From the NCBI RefSeq assembly GCF_001514285.1, contig NZ_KQ949028.1, positions 186,001-250,000 on the forward strand: a stretch of 64,000 nucleotides of DNA, in the 5' to 3' direction. Both the position numbers and the translations under genes were made by a program. This document shows, piece after piece, positions 25,993-35,306 of this stretch (positions within the stretch are counted from its first letter, which is position 1; every line of letters starts with the position of its first letter). The notes beneath the pieces are model-generated. The model saw only the letters and a list, made by a program, of their open reading frames with translations, was not told the origin of the DNA and did no database searches. Source of the stretch: Streptomyces sp. DSM 15324 (GTDB taxonomy: Bacteria; Actinomycetota; Actinomycetes; Streptomycetales; Streptomycetaceae).

Positions 25993-27261
25993 ATGACCGC
26001 ACTGTCGCCGCACCTTCGCCAGGCCACGCCCGTGGTGGTGGCTCGGGGCGAGGGCGTCCACCTCTTCGACCAGGACGGCCGCCGCTATCTGGACTTCACC
26101 GCCGGCATCGGCGTCACCAGCACCGGTCACTGCCACCCCAAGGTCGTGGCGGCGGCGCAGGAGCAGGTGGGCTCACTGATCCACGGCCAGTACACGACGG
26201 TCATGCACCAGCCGCTGCGCCGCCTCGTCGACAAGCTCGGCGAGGTGCTGCCGACCGGCCTGGACAGCCTGTTCTTCACCAACTCCGGCAGCGAGGCGGT
26301 GGAGGCCGCGCTGCGGCTGGCCCGCCAGGCCACCGGCCGCCCGAATGTGATCGTCTGTCACGGCGGCTTCCACGGTCGTACGGTCGCCGCTGCCTCCATG
26401 ACGACTTCGGGTATTCGTTTCCGCTCCGGCTTCTCCCCGCTGATGAGTGGCGTGGTCGTCACCCCCTTCCCGGCGGCCTTCCGCTACGGCTGGGACGAGG
26501 AGACCGCAACCCGGTTCGCACTGAAGGAGCTCGACTACACCCTCCAGACGATCTCCTCCCCGGCTGACACGGCCGCGATCATCGTCGAGCCGGTCCTGGG
26601 CGAGGGCGGCTACGTCCCCGCGACCCGCGCCTTCATGGAGGGCCTGCGCGAGCGTGCGGATCGCCACGGCATCCTCCTCATCCACGACGAGGTGCAGACC
26701 GGCGTCGGCCGCACCGGCCGCTTCTGGGGCCACGACCACTTCGGTGTGACGCCCGACATCCTCGTCACCGCCAAGGGCCTGGCCAGCGGGTTCCCGCTGT
26801 CCGGCATCGCCGCCTCGGAGGAGCTGATGAGCAGGGCGTGGCCCGGCTCGCAGGGCGGTACGTACGGCGCCAACGCCGTCGCCTGCGCCGCGGCGTGCGC
26901 GACCCTGGACGTCGTACGCGACGAGAAACTGGTCGAGAACGCCGAGGCGATGGGCAAGCGGCTGCGCCAGGGACTGGAGGCGGTGGCCGACCGGACGCCC
27001 GGCATCGGCGACGTGCGCGGCCTCGGCCTCATGCTGGCCACCGAGTTCGTCACCGAGGACGGCAGCCCCGACCCGGAGACGGCCGCCCGCGTTCAGCGCG
27101 CCGCCGTCGACGAGGGCCTGCTCCTGCTGCTGTGCGGCGCCTGGAACCAGGTCGTGCGCATGATCCCGGCACTCGTCATCGACGAGATGGCAGTGGACGA
27201 GGGCCTCCGGGCATGGGTGAGCGCGGTCGAGGCCGGCACGTCCGGAGAGGCGAGCCGATGA
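25993..27261 (+). CDS. Class III aminotransferase (GABA/acetylornithine type)
   Basis: 422 residues, PLP fold type I. The PLP lysine is K261 in VTAKGLASGFPLSG; D232 in LIHDEVQTG pairs with the pyridine nitrogen; TNSGSEAVEAALRLAR binds the phosphate. It transfers an omega- or alpha-amino group to 2-oxoglutarate or pyruvate, in line with GABA aminotransferases. ATG at 25993 has GGGAG six bases upstream; an ATG two codons earlier is possible. With the semialdehyde dehydrogenase at 38578-40029 it could form a GABA-shunt-like route. Divergent from a PucR regulator. Confidence 0.9.
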   Translation: MTALSPHLRQATPVVVARGEGVHLFDQDGRRYLDFTAGIGVTSTGHCHPKVVAAAQEQVGSLIHGQYTTVMHQPLRRLVDKLGEVLPTGLDSLFFTNSGSEAVEAALRLARQATGRPNVIVCHGGFHGRTVAAASMTTSGIRFRSGFSPLMSGVVVTPFPAAFRYGWDEETATRFALKELDYTLQTISSPADTAAIIVEPVLGEGGYVPATRAFMEGLRERADRHGILLIHDEVQTGVGRTGRFWGHDHFGVTPDILVTAKGLASGFPLSGIAASEELMSRAWPGSQGGTYGANAVACAAACATLDVVRDEKLVENAEAMGKRLRQGLEAVADRTPGIGDVRGLGLMLATEFVTEDGSPDPETAARVQRAAVDEGLLLLLCGAWNQVVRMIPALVIDEMAVDEGLRAWVSAVEAGTSGEASR

Positions 27262-27991
27262 CCGGCGCCGCCTCGGCCGTACCCGGCACGCGGGTGGAGA
27301 CCGCTGTCAACCGGCTTCTCCGACGCCTGCCACCACCGGCTGTCCGGAGAGGGCCACCGTACGCGGTGGCACCAGCACGTCGGACGCGGGGTCGTGCTCT
27401 TGCCCTGGTCGCTCTGATCACAGCCGAAATGCTCCGCGATCCGCACCACGAGCACTCGGCGGCCTGACCGCTCTTGACCTCGCTCGTGGTCACCGCGGTT
27501 ACCTGCCCACCGGGCTACGTCCTCCGCCGGCTGCTGCCGGTCGGACGCGCCGACTGAGTGCTCCAGGAGGTGCGCCCGGGCGCGGGGTTCATCCATCGTC
27601 ACGGTGGGCTGTTCCTGGTTGGAGCCCTCGCGGCAGGCCCCCGCGGCGCCGTCGGGCCGGGCCGGGTCGGATGGGAGTGCGCGATCGCCTCGGGGGAGCA
27701 GGCGGAGCCGGGGGAGTGCGGTGATGACCGCGCGCCGCGCGAGCGGCGTAAGGGCGCAAGTCATGACGGTGTCCGTCCGGCAATGGGTGTGGTGCGATTG
27801 GTCTTGATCGACCGTGTGGCGATGGCACCGGGTTCCTGCCTCGGACCGACAGCAACTGCGTGCCTCCGTCGGCTGTGACCGACGTTCGGTGACGCATCGG
27901 TGGTCCGTGCTTCGTCGGGGCGGTCCTTCGGACCACCATGGTCGGGACCGACGAGTCGTCGGCTTGTTTCTTGCAGGGACAGAGGGCGTGT
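27262..27991. other. Intergenic region, no convincing gene
   Basis: 730 bases after the aminotransferase. An open frame of 69 codons (27258-27467, plus) overlaps the aminotransferase stop as ATGA but shows no recognisable motif. Other frames have shadow character. Parts may be decayed mobile DNA. No repeat or hairpin stands out. Confidence 0.4.
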
Positions 27992-28909
27992 ATGGACGTT
28001 CGGCAGTTGGAGTACTTCCTGGCGATTGTCGACCGCGGTGGGTTCAACCGTGCGGCCTCGGCCCTGTACGTGTCGCAGCCGTCGCTGTCGCAGGCGGTGC
28101 GGGCACTGGAGCGTGATCTCGGATCCGAGCTTTTCCACCGCATCGGACGCAGGGCGGTGCTGACGGAAGCCGGAAGAGCCCTGATCGAGCCTGCCCGGGA
28201 GGCCGTGCGGAGTCTGCAGACGGCCCGGGCGAGCGTCGCGGCGGTGCACGAGCTCCGTGAGGGCCGCCTGGACGTGGCATCCGTGCCCTCGCAGGCGGTG
28301 GAACCTCTGACAAGTCTGGTGAGTACCTTCAGCCACCGCTACCCCGGCGTCTCCGTGGCCATCAAAGCGGCGTTCACCGCACGTGATGTGGTCGACATGG
28401 TGCGCACGGGTGCCGTGGAACTGGGTCTCCTGGCGTCCACCGGGCCGTTCTCCGACAAGGAGGTCGTCGCCTACGCGCTGGAGCGGCAGCGCTTCGTGCT
28501 GATGGTGCCGGCCGACGGGCCGTTCGCCGGTCGGACCGCGGTGGAATGCCGCGAGCTTGCCGGACAGCGGCTGATCGTCGGACAGCCGGGTACAGGGATG
28601 CGCGCCTACGCCGACGCGCTGCGGGAACAGGGGATCGAGTTCACCATCGCCGCCGAGACGGAGCACCGGGTGTCGCTCATGCCGCTGGTGTTGGCCGGGG
28701 CAGGGCTCGCGGTGATCATGGATTCCTGGCAGGACCTCGCCCGGCGGCTGGGCGCCCGCGTCCTGGACATCGAGCCGGAGACCAGCTTGGACATCGCTCT
28801 CGTCAGCCGTCGCGGCAGCCTGTCACCGGCAGCCGCCGCGTTCGTCGCGGCCGCCACCTCGGCCACCGGCGGCCGACAGGCACCAGTGGCGGCCGACAGG
28901 CGCCGCTGA
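27992..28909 (+). CDS. LysR-family transcriptional regulator
   Basis: 305 residues. The DNA-binding region is MDVRQLEYFLAIVDRGGFNR, AASALYVSQPSLSQAVRALE and RDLGSELFHR; a periplasmic-binding-like effector domain follows. ATG at 27992 begins the family homology; only a weak GAGGG precedes it. It lies 79 bases upstream of, and in the same direction as, a tartrate/D-malate dehydrogenase gene, which it may control. The last codons contain a 14-base direct repeat (GGCGGCCGACAGGC twice). Confidence 0.9.
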   Translation: MDVRQLEYFLAIVDRGGFNRAASALYVSQPSLSQAVRALERDLGSELFHRIGRRAVLTEAGRALIEPAREAVRSLQTARASVAAVHELREGRLDVASVPSQAVEPLTSLVSTFSHRYPGVSVAIKAAFTARDVVDMVRTGAVELGLLASTGPFSDKEVVAYALERQRFVLMVPADGPFAGRTAVECRELAGQRLIVGQPGTGMRAYADALREQGIEFTIAAETEHRVSLMPLVLAGAGLAVIMDSWQDLARRLGARVLDIEPETSLDIALVSRRGSLSPAAAAFVAAATSATGGRQAPVAADRRR

Positions 28910-28932
28910 AGCTGATAAGCGCCGCCTATAAG

Positions 28933-28940
28933 GGATATCC
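28933..28940. promoter_or_regulatory. Small palindrome before the dehydrogenase gene
   Basis: GGATATCC within AAGGGATATCCGCTT, 49 bases before the start codon of the tartrate/D-malate dehydrogenase. It could be a LysR half-site or promoter element. Weak evidence. Confidence 0.2.
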
Positions 28941-28988
28941 GCTTTGCGTCTTGGACGCCCCACGGCCTGCCTTGCTGCAATCGACGGC

Positions 28989-30047
28989 ATGACGACAAAC
29001 CACCGCATTGCCCTGATCCCCGGCGACGGCATAGGCGCCGAGGTACTGCCCCCAGCACAGCAGGTGCTCGACGTTCTCGGCCGCCGCCACGGCTTCAGCC
29101 TGTCCTACACGTCGTACGACTGGTCGTGCGAGCGGTACCTGCGGGAAGGCGCCATGATGCCCGCCGACGGGCTCGACCAACTGCGCGACAAGGACGCCAT
29201 TCTGCTGGGCGCCGTGGGATACCCGGGAGTGCCCGACCACGTCTCGCTGTGGGGACTGCTGATCCCGATTCGGCGCAGCTTCCGCCAGTACGTCAACCTC
29301 CGGCCCATCCGTGTCTTCGACGGCATCGAGAGTCCCGTGCGGGGCGCGCGTCCGGGCGAGGTCGACATCGTCGTCGTCCGGGAGAACGCCGAGGGCGAGT
29401 ACAGCGAGATCGGCGGACGGCTGAACCAGGGCACGTCCGAGGAACTGGCCATCCAGGAAGCGGTGTTCACCCGCGCCGGGGTCACTCGGATCGCCGACTA
29501 CGCCTTCTCGCTCGCCGCCCGCCGCCGAGGAAGGCTCACCTCCGCCACCAAGTCCAACGGCATCATCCACACCATGCCGTTCTGGGACGAGCTGATCGCC
29601 GAACGGGCCGCCGGGCACCCCGACGTCACCTGGGACCAGGAACACATCGACGCGCTGGCGGCCAAGTTCGTTCTCGACCCCGCCCGCTTCGACGTCGTCG
29701 TCGCCTCCAACCTCTTCGGCGACATCCTGAGCGACCTCGCGGCCGCGGTCGCCGGATCCATCGGCATCGCCCCGTCGGCCAACCTCAACCCCGAGCGGGA
29801 CTTTCCCTCGATGTTCGAGCCGGTGCACGGTTCCGCGCCCGACATCGCGGGCCAGGGCATCGCCAACCCGCTGGGCGCGATCTGGTCCGCGGCCCTGATG
29901 ATCGACCACCTCGGCCATGGAGCGGCGGCCAAGGACATCACGGATGCGATCGCGGCGATTCTGGCCAAGAGTGATACCCGTACCCGTGACCTGGGCGGAA
30001 CCGCGACCACCGCCGAGTTCACCGACAAGCTGATCGAGCTCCTCTGA
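28989..30047 (+). CDS. Tartrate/D-malate dehydrogenase (isopropylmalate dehydrogenase family)
   Basis: 352 residues of the beta-decarboxylating dehydrogenase family. The start RIALIPGDGIGAEVLPPAQQ is the NAD-binding strand; VRENAEGEYSEIGGR is the catalytic/substrate region; SNLFGDILSDLAAAVAGSIG holds the metal-binding Asp residues; EPVHGSAPDIAGQGIANPLG is the adenine-binding loop. The lack of the 3-isopropylmalate-specific residues and the tartrate-dehydrogenase-like ERYLREGAMMPADGLDQL point to TtuC/DmlA-type oxidation of D-malate or tartrate to pyruvate or oxaloglycolate. ATG at 28989 is chosen by homology. Transcribed after the LysR gene. Confidence 0.88.
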   Translation: MTTNHRIALIPGDGIGAEVLPPAQQVLDVLGRRHGFSLSYTSYDWSCERYLREGAMMPADGLDQLRDKDAILLGAVGYPGVPDHVSLWGLLIPIRRSFRQYVNLRPIRVFDGIESPVRGARPGEVDIVVVRENAEGEYSEIGGRLNQGTSEELAIQEAVFTRAGVTRIADYAFSLAARRRGRLTSATKSNGIIHTMPFWDELIAERAAGHPDVTWDQEHIDALAAKFVLDPARFDVVVASNLFGDILSDLAAAVAGSIGIAPSANLNPERDFPSMFEPVHGSAPDIAGQGIANPLGAIWSAALMIDHLGHGAAAKDITDAIAAILAKSDTRTRDLGGTATTAEFTDKLIELL

Positions 30048-30204
30048 GCCGTCCCCCTCCGCGGTGCGCGGCGGGGACGACGCCCCCCGCCGCTCGCCGG
30101 GCCACTCCGGCGCGCTGCGCCTTTCCGATCCGCGCCCTGCCGGCACCCGTGGCAGGGGTCGTTCGAACGGTGCAGGGCGCTCTGCGGTATCGGCGATGCC
30201 GACG

Positions 30205-30264
30205 GTCCGGCCCCGTGGTAGGGCCCCGCCTGCTTCCAGTCGGGCCCCCACCACGGGGCCGGAC
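30205..30264. terminator. Strong hairpin between convergent genes
   Basis: GTCCGGCCCCGTGGT (30205-30219) pairs perfectly with ACCACGGGGCCGGAC (30250-30264); the stem continues inward for about nine more bases with two mismatches around a loop near TGCTTCCAGT. It lies between the dehydrogenase (plus) and the PucR gene (minus), so it probably terminates both transcripts. Confidence 0.75.
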
Positions 30265-30329
30265 TGTCGTCGACGCTCTTCAGAGCGGCGCCGGGTGTGC
30301 GTACCTGCCCTCGCCGCCCCCGCAGGCGC

Positions 30330-31931
30330 CTAGCCCGCGTCCAGGACCAGTACCGCGACATGCAGGGACGTGCGCTGCAGTCCGGATTCCAGGTCGCAGC
30401 CGAGGAGACGTTCGATGGTGTGCAGTCGCTGGTAGTACGCCTGCCGGGACATGCCGGCGTGTTTCGCCGCGACCGACTTGTTTCCGGCAGCCGCGAGATA
30501 GGCGCGCAGCGCCGGGAGCAGATCGCCGTTGTTGCGGTCGTCGTGCTCTATGAGGCGGGTCAGTTGCCGTTCCGCGTACCGTTGAAGGCGCGTGTCCGCG
30601 CGCAGGACGCCCAGCAGGTCCGGCAGCTGGACGTCGGCGGGTACGTAGAACCACCGCTCCGGGGTGGCCGCGGTGATGGCCTCGGCGGTCTGCTCCGCCT
30701 CCTGCCACGACCGGGCGATCCCGCCGAGGTCGGTCACGCCGGGGCCGACGGCGACGACCGCCCGCGGTCCGAGTTCTTCCCGGGTCAGCCGACCGATCCG
30801 CTCGGCGACCGGCTGCCAGGCGCTCGCCTGTGCCAGTGCCATGAGGACGCCGATCCGGCCCGGGGCCGTCTCGCCGACCAGGGCGCGCACGCCCGTGTGC
30901 GTCAGCGCCTTCGCGATCCGTTCGTCGAGGTGCTCGTCCTCGGTGCTGGAGCACGGGTGGCGGATGACCACGGCGAAGAGCCGGTGTCCGGAGGTGGGCA
31001 GCCCCAGCGCCTCGGTGCGGGCACGCGCGTCGGCGGGGGAGCGGAAACGCCGTTCGTACAGGTCGCGCAGTACGGTGCGGTGGGCCCGGCGCTCCCACCA
31101 GGCCTGTCCCGCAAGGCGCGCCATGGTCAGCGCGACCGCCGCGCTTTCCAGCACGAGGACGTGTTCGGGGTCGGGCTCGGCGTTGAGCCGGCTCTCCAGC
31201 AGCACAAGCCGCCCCCATGGCCCGTGATGGTCCTGCACCGGTGCGATCAGCCACCCCTCCGGGCCGCTCGGCGTGATCGTCTCCGGTGTCGGTGCGGCTC
31301 GTGAGCGCCGCGACCAGGCCGAGACCACCGGTTCGTACGGCCGACCGAGCAGTTCGCACATGAGGACCCGGTGGGTGAGGTCCTCCAGTACCACGGGGGC
31401 TCCGGTGAGCTCCGCGGTGGTGTGCACCAGTTCCTCGGGGTCCGCGCCGCGCAGCGTCAGGGCGGTGAAGATGTTCTGGATGTCCCTGCCGCGGCGCAGC
31501 AGGGCCCCCTGGGCGTCGAGGATGAGCGTGTGCACCGTCTGCGTGACGTCGACGAACCGGACGCCACGGGCCAGCTCGACCAGCGGCACGTCGTGAGCGC
31601 GGCACGCCGCCACCAGCTCGTGGGGCACCTTCTGGTATCGGTAACCGAGCTCTACGACCAGGCCGGCCGCGCCGACGTCCGCGAGCTGGTCGACGTAGCC
31701 GCGCAGCTCGGAGGGATCCTCGGGATGCGGCATTCCGGTCGTCAGTACCAGCTCGCCGCCCTCCAGGAAGTCCGCGGGGTTGAGGAGCTCGGTGACGTGC
31801 ACCCAGCGCACCGGGCTGTCCAACCGTGACTCCCCGGCCAGCACGCGCGGCATCCCTTCGGCGAGCACGGGCAGGAGCAGTACCTCCCTGAGGGTGGGGA
31901 AGTGCCCGTTTGCGGGGTGTCTGGGCGGCAT
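30330..31931 (-). CDS. PucR-family transcriptional regulator (second copy)
   Basis: About 533 residues from ATG 31931. The N-terminal PucR domain (FPTLREVLLLPVLAEGMPRV, VRWVHVTELLNPADFLEGGE) and the C-terminal HTH_30 (AAGNKSVAAKHAGMSRQAYY, QRLHTIERLL) are clear and parallel to the copy at 24129-25754. Longer starts (ATG 31967, GTG 31979) are possible but add non-homologous residues. Divergent from the sarcosine oxidase-like gene. Probably controls the amine utilisation genes to its right. Confidence 0.93.
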   Translation of the reverse strand: MPPRHPANGHFPTLREVLLLPVLAEGMPRVLAGESRLDSPVRWVHVTELLNPADFLEGGELVLTTGMPHPEDPSELRGYVDQLADVGAAGLVVELGYRYQKVPHELVAACRAHDVPLVELARGVRFVDVTQTVHTLILDAQGALLRRGRDIQNIFTALTLRGADPEELVHTTAELTGAPVVLEDLTHRVLMCELLGRPYEPVVSAWSRRSRAAPTPETITPSGPEGWLIAPVQDHHGPWGRLVLLESRLNAEPDPEHVLVLESAAVALTMARLAGQAWWERRAHRTVLRDLYERRFRSPADARARTEALGLPTSGHRLFAVVIRHPCSSTEDEHLDERIAKALTHTGVRALVGETAPGRIGVLMALAQASAWQPVAERIGRLTREELGPRAVVAVGPGVTDLGGIARSWQEAEQTAEAITAATPERWFYVPADVQLPDLLGVLRADTRLQRYAERQLTRLIEHDDRNNGDLLPALRAYLAAAGNKSVAAKHAGMSRQAYYQRLHTIERLLGCDLESGLQRTSLHVAVLVLDAG

Positions 31932-31984
31932 AGGGGGTCTTTCTTCCGAAGGAATGCGGCTCACCATGACACCGGCCACTCATC

Positions 31985-31993
31985 GTGACAAGA
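31985..31993. promoter_or_regulatory. Second GTGACAAG element
   Basis: CGTGACAAG at 31984-31992 repeats the half-site seen upstream of the other PucR gene; CGTGACAGAC occurs again near 32028. It lies between the second PucR gene and the divergent oxidase gene. Low confidence. Confidence 0.25.
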
Positions 31994-32208
31994 GGCGGCC
32001 CGTCATTCGGGCAGTCCGGTCGTCCGCCGTGACAGACCGTCTCGAGAAGGCTCCAAGCCGGAACAGAGTGTGGGTTGACCTGCAGGTTCCGCCGGGCGGA
32101 AAGTGAACGCCATCCCCGGCAGGATCCGAGCTACGAAGGTCCGCACGGTATCCGCAGCGTGCTGGGGCCCACTGCCACCCAGACCACACCATCGAGAGGA
32201 GCGACCTC

Positions 32209-33345
32209 ATGCGCATCCCGAAGCGCGTCGCCGTGATCGGTGCCGGCAGCATGGGCAGCCAGGCCATGTGGCGACTGGCCGCCCGCGGAGCCGAGGTCAT
32301 CGGCTACGACCGGTACGCACCGGGTCACGACCGCGGCGCGGCCGGGGGCGAGAGCCGCATCTACCGGGCCGTCCACCTCGGGGAGCCCGCGTACATTCCT
32401 CTGCTGCGGCTGGCGGACCGGATGTGGGAGCAGCTGCAGGCGGAGACGGGCCGGTCGCTGCGACGCCGCAGCGGCAGCCTGGTGATGGGGGAAGCCTCCT
32501 CACCGTCCATGAGCCTCCTCCTCTCCACCAGCACCGCCCAGGGACTGGATCACGAGGTCCTGGAGAGAGAGGAACTTGCCCGCCGCTACCCGCAACACCG
32601 GCTCCCGGACGGACACATCGCCGTCCTGGACCGGTTGGGCGCCGTCATCAGGCCGGAGGCGTCCATCCAGGCCGCCGCTACGCGTGCCGAGCACCTGGGC
32701 GCCCGGCTCCACCGCTACACCACGGTGCGCGAGGTCGTCCCCGCGGCGGGCGGCGGGGTGCGGGTCGTCACCGACCAGGGCACCGACCACGTGGACACCG
32801 CCGTGGTGACCGTGGGCCCCTGGATCAACACACTGCTCCCGGACCTTCCCCAAGCCGTCGACGTACGGCGGGTGGTCTGCTCCTGGCACCTGCCCACCCG
32901 CCACGACTGGTTCGCGGGCGGTGCTCCCTCGTTCGTGCGCGCCGTACCGCACGACTGCTTCGGAATCCCGTCACCCGACGGCATCTCCGTCAAGCTCGGT
33001 CTCTCCTTCAAGTACCACACGCCGGTGCCCGAGCCCGAACGGCTCGACCGCACCGTCCGCCCCGAGGAACTCGGCACCTTCCGCGAGCTCATCGATGAAC
33101 TCATGCCCGACCTGAACCCCGACCCCATCAGGATGTCGGCCTACATGGAGGGCTACACCCGGTCCGGGAACCCGCTCGTCGGTCACCTCCCTGGCGAGGA
33201 CGACATCATCGTCATGGCCGGGTTCTCCGGCAGCGGCTTCAAGATCTCGCCCGCGATGGGAGAGATCGCCGCCGACCTGGCGCTCGACGGCACCACCCGG
33301 CACCCCGCCGCCTTCCTCGCTCCGGCGGGTGTCGGCGCCGCCTGA
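32209..33345 (+). CDS. FAD-dependent oxidoreductase, sarcosine/N-methyltryptophan oxidase-like
   Basis: 378 residues of the SoxB/SolA family. The N-terminal dinucleotide motif is IGAGSMGSQAMWRLAARG; GGESRIYR matches the family's (H)GxSR(I/T)xR; the C-terminal FSGSGFKISPAMGEIAADLA is the second FAD region. In monomeric sarcosine oxidase a Cys just before YT carries FAD covalently; here the segment is AYMEGYTRSGNPLVGH with no Cys, so FAD binding is probably noncovalent. It oxidises an N-methyl or secondary amine. GAGAGGAG precedes the ATG. Next gene is the HAD protein, about 110 bases on. Confidence 0.85.
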   Translation: MRIPKRVAVIGAGSMGSQAMWRLAARGAEVIGYDRYAPGHDRGAAGGESRIYRAVHLGEPAYIPLLRLADRMWEQLQAETGRSLRRRSGSLVMGEASSPSMSLLLSTSTAQGLDHEVLEREELARRYPQHRLPDGHIAVLDRLGAVIRPEASIQAAATRAEHLGARLHRYTTVREVVPAAGGGVRVVTDQGTDHVDTAVVTVGPWINTLLPDLPQAVDVRRVVCSWHLPTRHDWFAGGAPSFVRAVPHDCFGIPSPDGISVKLGLSFKYHTPVPEPERLDRTVRPEELGTFRELIDELMPDLNPDPIRMSAYMEGYTRSGNPLVGHLPGEDDIIVMAGFSGSGFKISPAMGEIAADLALDGTTRHPAAFLAPAGVGAA

Positions 33346-33454
33346 TCACCGGCGATCGTCCACGGCGTCGCCCCGCACTCCATTGCCTGTCGCGAGCATG
33401 ACAAAAATGCCGCATCTGATCGGTCACCCACGCACAAGAGACTGGAGTACCTCC

Positions 33455-34135
33455 ATGCCCATCCCCTCGTTCCAGTTCCGCCCGAAGTACGTCTCGTTCG
33501 ACTGCTACGGCACGTTGATCGAGTGGCCGATGACCCCCATCACCCGTGAACTCGTCGGTGACCAGATCCCGGCCGAGCACTGGGACCAGTTCGTCAAGGA
33601 GTTCCGCGGCTACCGCTACGACTCGATCCTCGACGCGTTCCGCCCCTACGAGCAGACGCTGCAGGACGCCTTCGAGCGGGTCTGCCGCAAGTGGGGCGTG
33701 AAGGCCGCTCCGGACGGCGGCAAGCGGTTGGCCGACGGCGTGCGCAGCTGGGGCCCGCACGCGGACGTGCCGGAACCGCTGAAGAAGATGGGCGAGCACT
33801 ACAAGCTGGTCATCCTCTCCAACGCCGAGGACTCCTTCCTCGCGGAGAGCGTGCCCCGGCTCGGCGCGGACTTCCACGCGGTCTTCACCGCGGAGCAGGC
33901 CGGCTACTACAAGCCCCGCTACGCGGCGTTCGAGTACATGCTCGACCAGCTCGACGCGTCCCCCGACGACTTCGTGCACGTCTCCTCGCACACCCGCTAC
34001 GACCTGCTGCCGATGCACGACATGGGTTTCCGCAACCTCGTCCTCCTGGACCGCGGATACGACCCGGTCACCCACGGCTACGACTACGTGACCGTCAAGT
34101 CCCTCGACGAGCTCAACCGGATGCTGGGCATCTGA
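33455..34135 (+). CDS. HAD-superfamily, haloacid dehalogenase type II-like hydrolase
   Basis: 226 residues. The nucleophile D16 is in YVSFDCYGTLIEW, motif II is VILSNAEDSFL, the lysine is in GYYKPRYAAFEY and the acidic motif is HVSSHTRYDLLPMHDMGFRN. This is the layout of L-2-haloacid dehalogenase-like enzymes; the type II N-terminal D-x-Y-G-T motif fits. True dehalogenase activity cannot be concluded; phosphatase activity on a pathway intermediate is possible. GGAG precedes the ATG at 33455. Confidence 0.85.
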   Translation: MPIPSFQFRPKYVSFDCYGTLIEWPMTPITRELVGDQIPAEHWDQFVKEFRGYRYDSILDAFRPYEQTLQDAFERVCRKWGVKAAPDGGKRLADGVRSWGPHADVPEPLKKMGEHYKLVILSNAEDSFLAESVPRLGADFHAVFTAEQAGYYKPRYAAFEYMLDQLDASPDDFVHVSSHTRYDLLPMHDMGFRNLVLLDRGYDPVTHGYDYVTVKSLDELNRMLGI

Positions 34136-34180
34136 CGCGCCACGACGACGTCCCACCCCCGGACCGACCCACACATCGTC

Positions 34181-34257
34181 CCCCCGCATCACGGGCTCCC
34201 CGTATCCCCCGCATCACGGCCCCCGTGTCCCTCGCATCACAGGCTCCCCGTATCCCC
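34181..34257. repeat. Three imperfect tandem repeats
   Basis: A unit of about 25 bases (CCCCGCATCACGGGCTCCCC plus GTATC) occurs three times with changes in the middle and last copies. It occupies the gap between the HAD gene and the substrate-binding protein gene. It may bind a regulator or just be a slippage product. Confidence 0.6.
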
Positions 34258-34279
34258 GCGTTCCCCAGGAGGCACCGCC

Positions 34280-35299
34280 ATGGAAATCAACCGCACAGGC
34301 CGCAGAACCGTACGCCGCACCGCAGGCGCCGTCGCGGCCGCCATGCAGGTCAACAGGCAGTTGAGCATCCCGATCGTCACGACCGCCCTGGCCCTCGCAC
34401 TCGCCGCGTGCGGGGCCGGCGCCACCGGGCAGAACGTGGGGGCGAAGAGCACGGCACAGGGCGGAGGATCCGGCCCCTCTGCCGAGCACACCGACGACAT
34501 CTCGATGGGTGTGAAGCCCGACCCGAACGCGGTGAAGCTGCTACCCGCGGCGGTGAAGGCCAAGGGCACGCTGTCGGTGGCCATGGACCTGGCGTACCCG
34601 CCCACCACGTTCATGGCATCGGACAACAAGACCCCGGTCGGGTTCAACCCGGACATGGCCCGGCTGATCGCCGCCGAGCTCGGGCTGAAGCTCCAGATCA
34701 ACAACGTCAAGTTCGACACCATCATCACCGGACTGCAGGCCAACCGGTACGACTTCACCGCCTCCACCATGGGCGCCACGAAGGAACGGCTGCAGGCGCT
34801 CGACATGGTCGACTACTTCAACGCCGGGACCGGGGTGTCCGTGCCCTACGGCAACCCGCAGAAACTGGGCACCCACACGCTGTGTGGCCACCGGGTCGGT
34901 GTCACGTCCGGCAGCACCCAGGAGCTGCAGTGGCTGCCCCAGCTGTCGAAGGAGGACTGTACGAGCAAGGGCAAGCCGGCCATCAAGGCCGTGACCCTGC
35001 CCAGCGTGAACGACGCTCTCACCCAGCTGGTCTCCAAGCGGATCGACGCCGTGATGTACGACTTCGTTGCGCTCGAGTGGGCGGCCACGCAGCAGCCCGA
35101 GACGTTCGACGTCCTCAAGCCCCTGGTGACCACCAAGCCCGTGACCGTCGCCCTGAAGAAGGACTCGCCGCTGACCCCCGCGGTGCAGGCCGCCCTCCAA
35201 GCGATCATCGACAGCCCCAAGTACGCCCAGGCACTGGGCCGCTGGGGGCTCCAGGACCTCGGCATCAAGACCGCGGCCGCGGCCGTCCCGCAGGACTGA
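34280..35299 (+). CDS. ABC transporter substrate-binding lipoprotein (polar amino acid type)
   Basis: 339 residues. A long type II signal peptide ends in the lipobox LALAAC, with C44 as lipidation site; the mature part is an SBP_bac_3 domain (GTLSVAMDLAYPPTTFMASD, NPDMARLIAAELGLKLQINN, DFTASTMGATKERLQALDMV). AGGAGG seven bases before the ATG supports the start at 34280. It captures an amino acid or amine for the permease and ATPase that follow. Confidence 0.92.
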   Translation: MEINRTGRRTVRRTAGAVAAAMQVNRQLSIPIVTTALALALAACGAGATGQNVGAKSTAQGGGSGPSAEHTDDISMGVKPDPNAVKLLPAAVKAKGTLSVAMDLAYPPTTFMASDNKTPVGFNPDMARLIAAELGLKLQINNVKFDTIITGLQANRYDFTASTMGATKERLQALDMVDYFNAGTGVSVPYGNPQKLGTHTLCGHRVGVTSGSTQELQWLPQLSKEDCTSKGKPAIKAVTLPSVNDALTQLVSKRIDAVMYDFVALEWAATQQPETFDVLKPLVTTKPVTVALKKDSPLTPAVQAALQAIIDSPKYAQALGRWGLQDLGIKTAAAAVPQD

Positions 35300-35306
35300 G
35301 ACGCCG

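Noticed and set aside
27258-27467. Small plus-strand gene overlapping the aminotransferase stop
   Set aside because: The ATGA overlap is suggestive, but the product has no recognisable motif and composition looks random, so it is described only as intergenic.
28868-28905. GGCGGCCGACAGGC direct repeat as a possible insertion scar
   Set aside because: It lies inside the end of the LysR coding region and is better explained by slippage; no inverted repeats or transposase are near.
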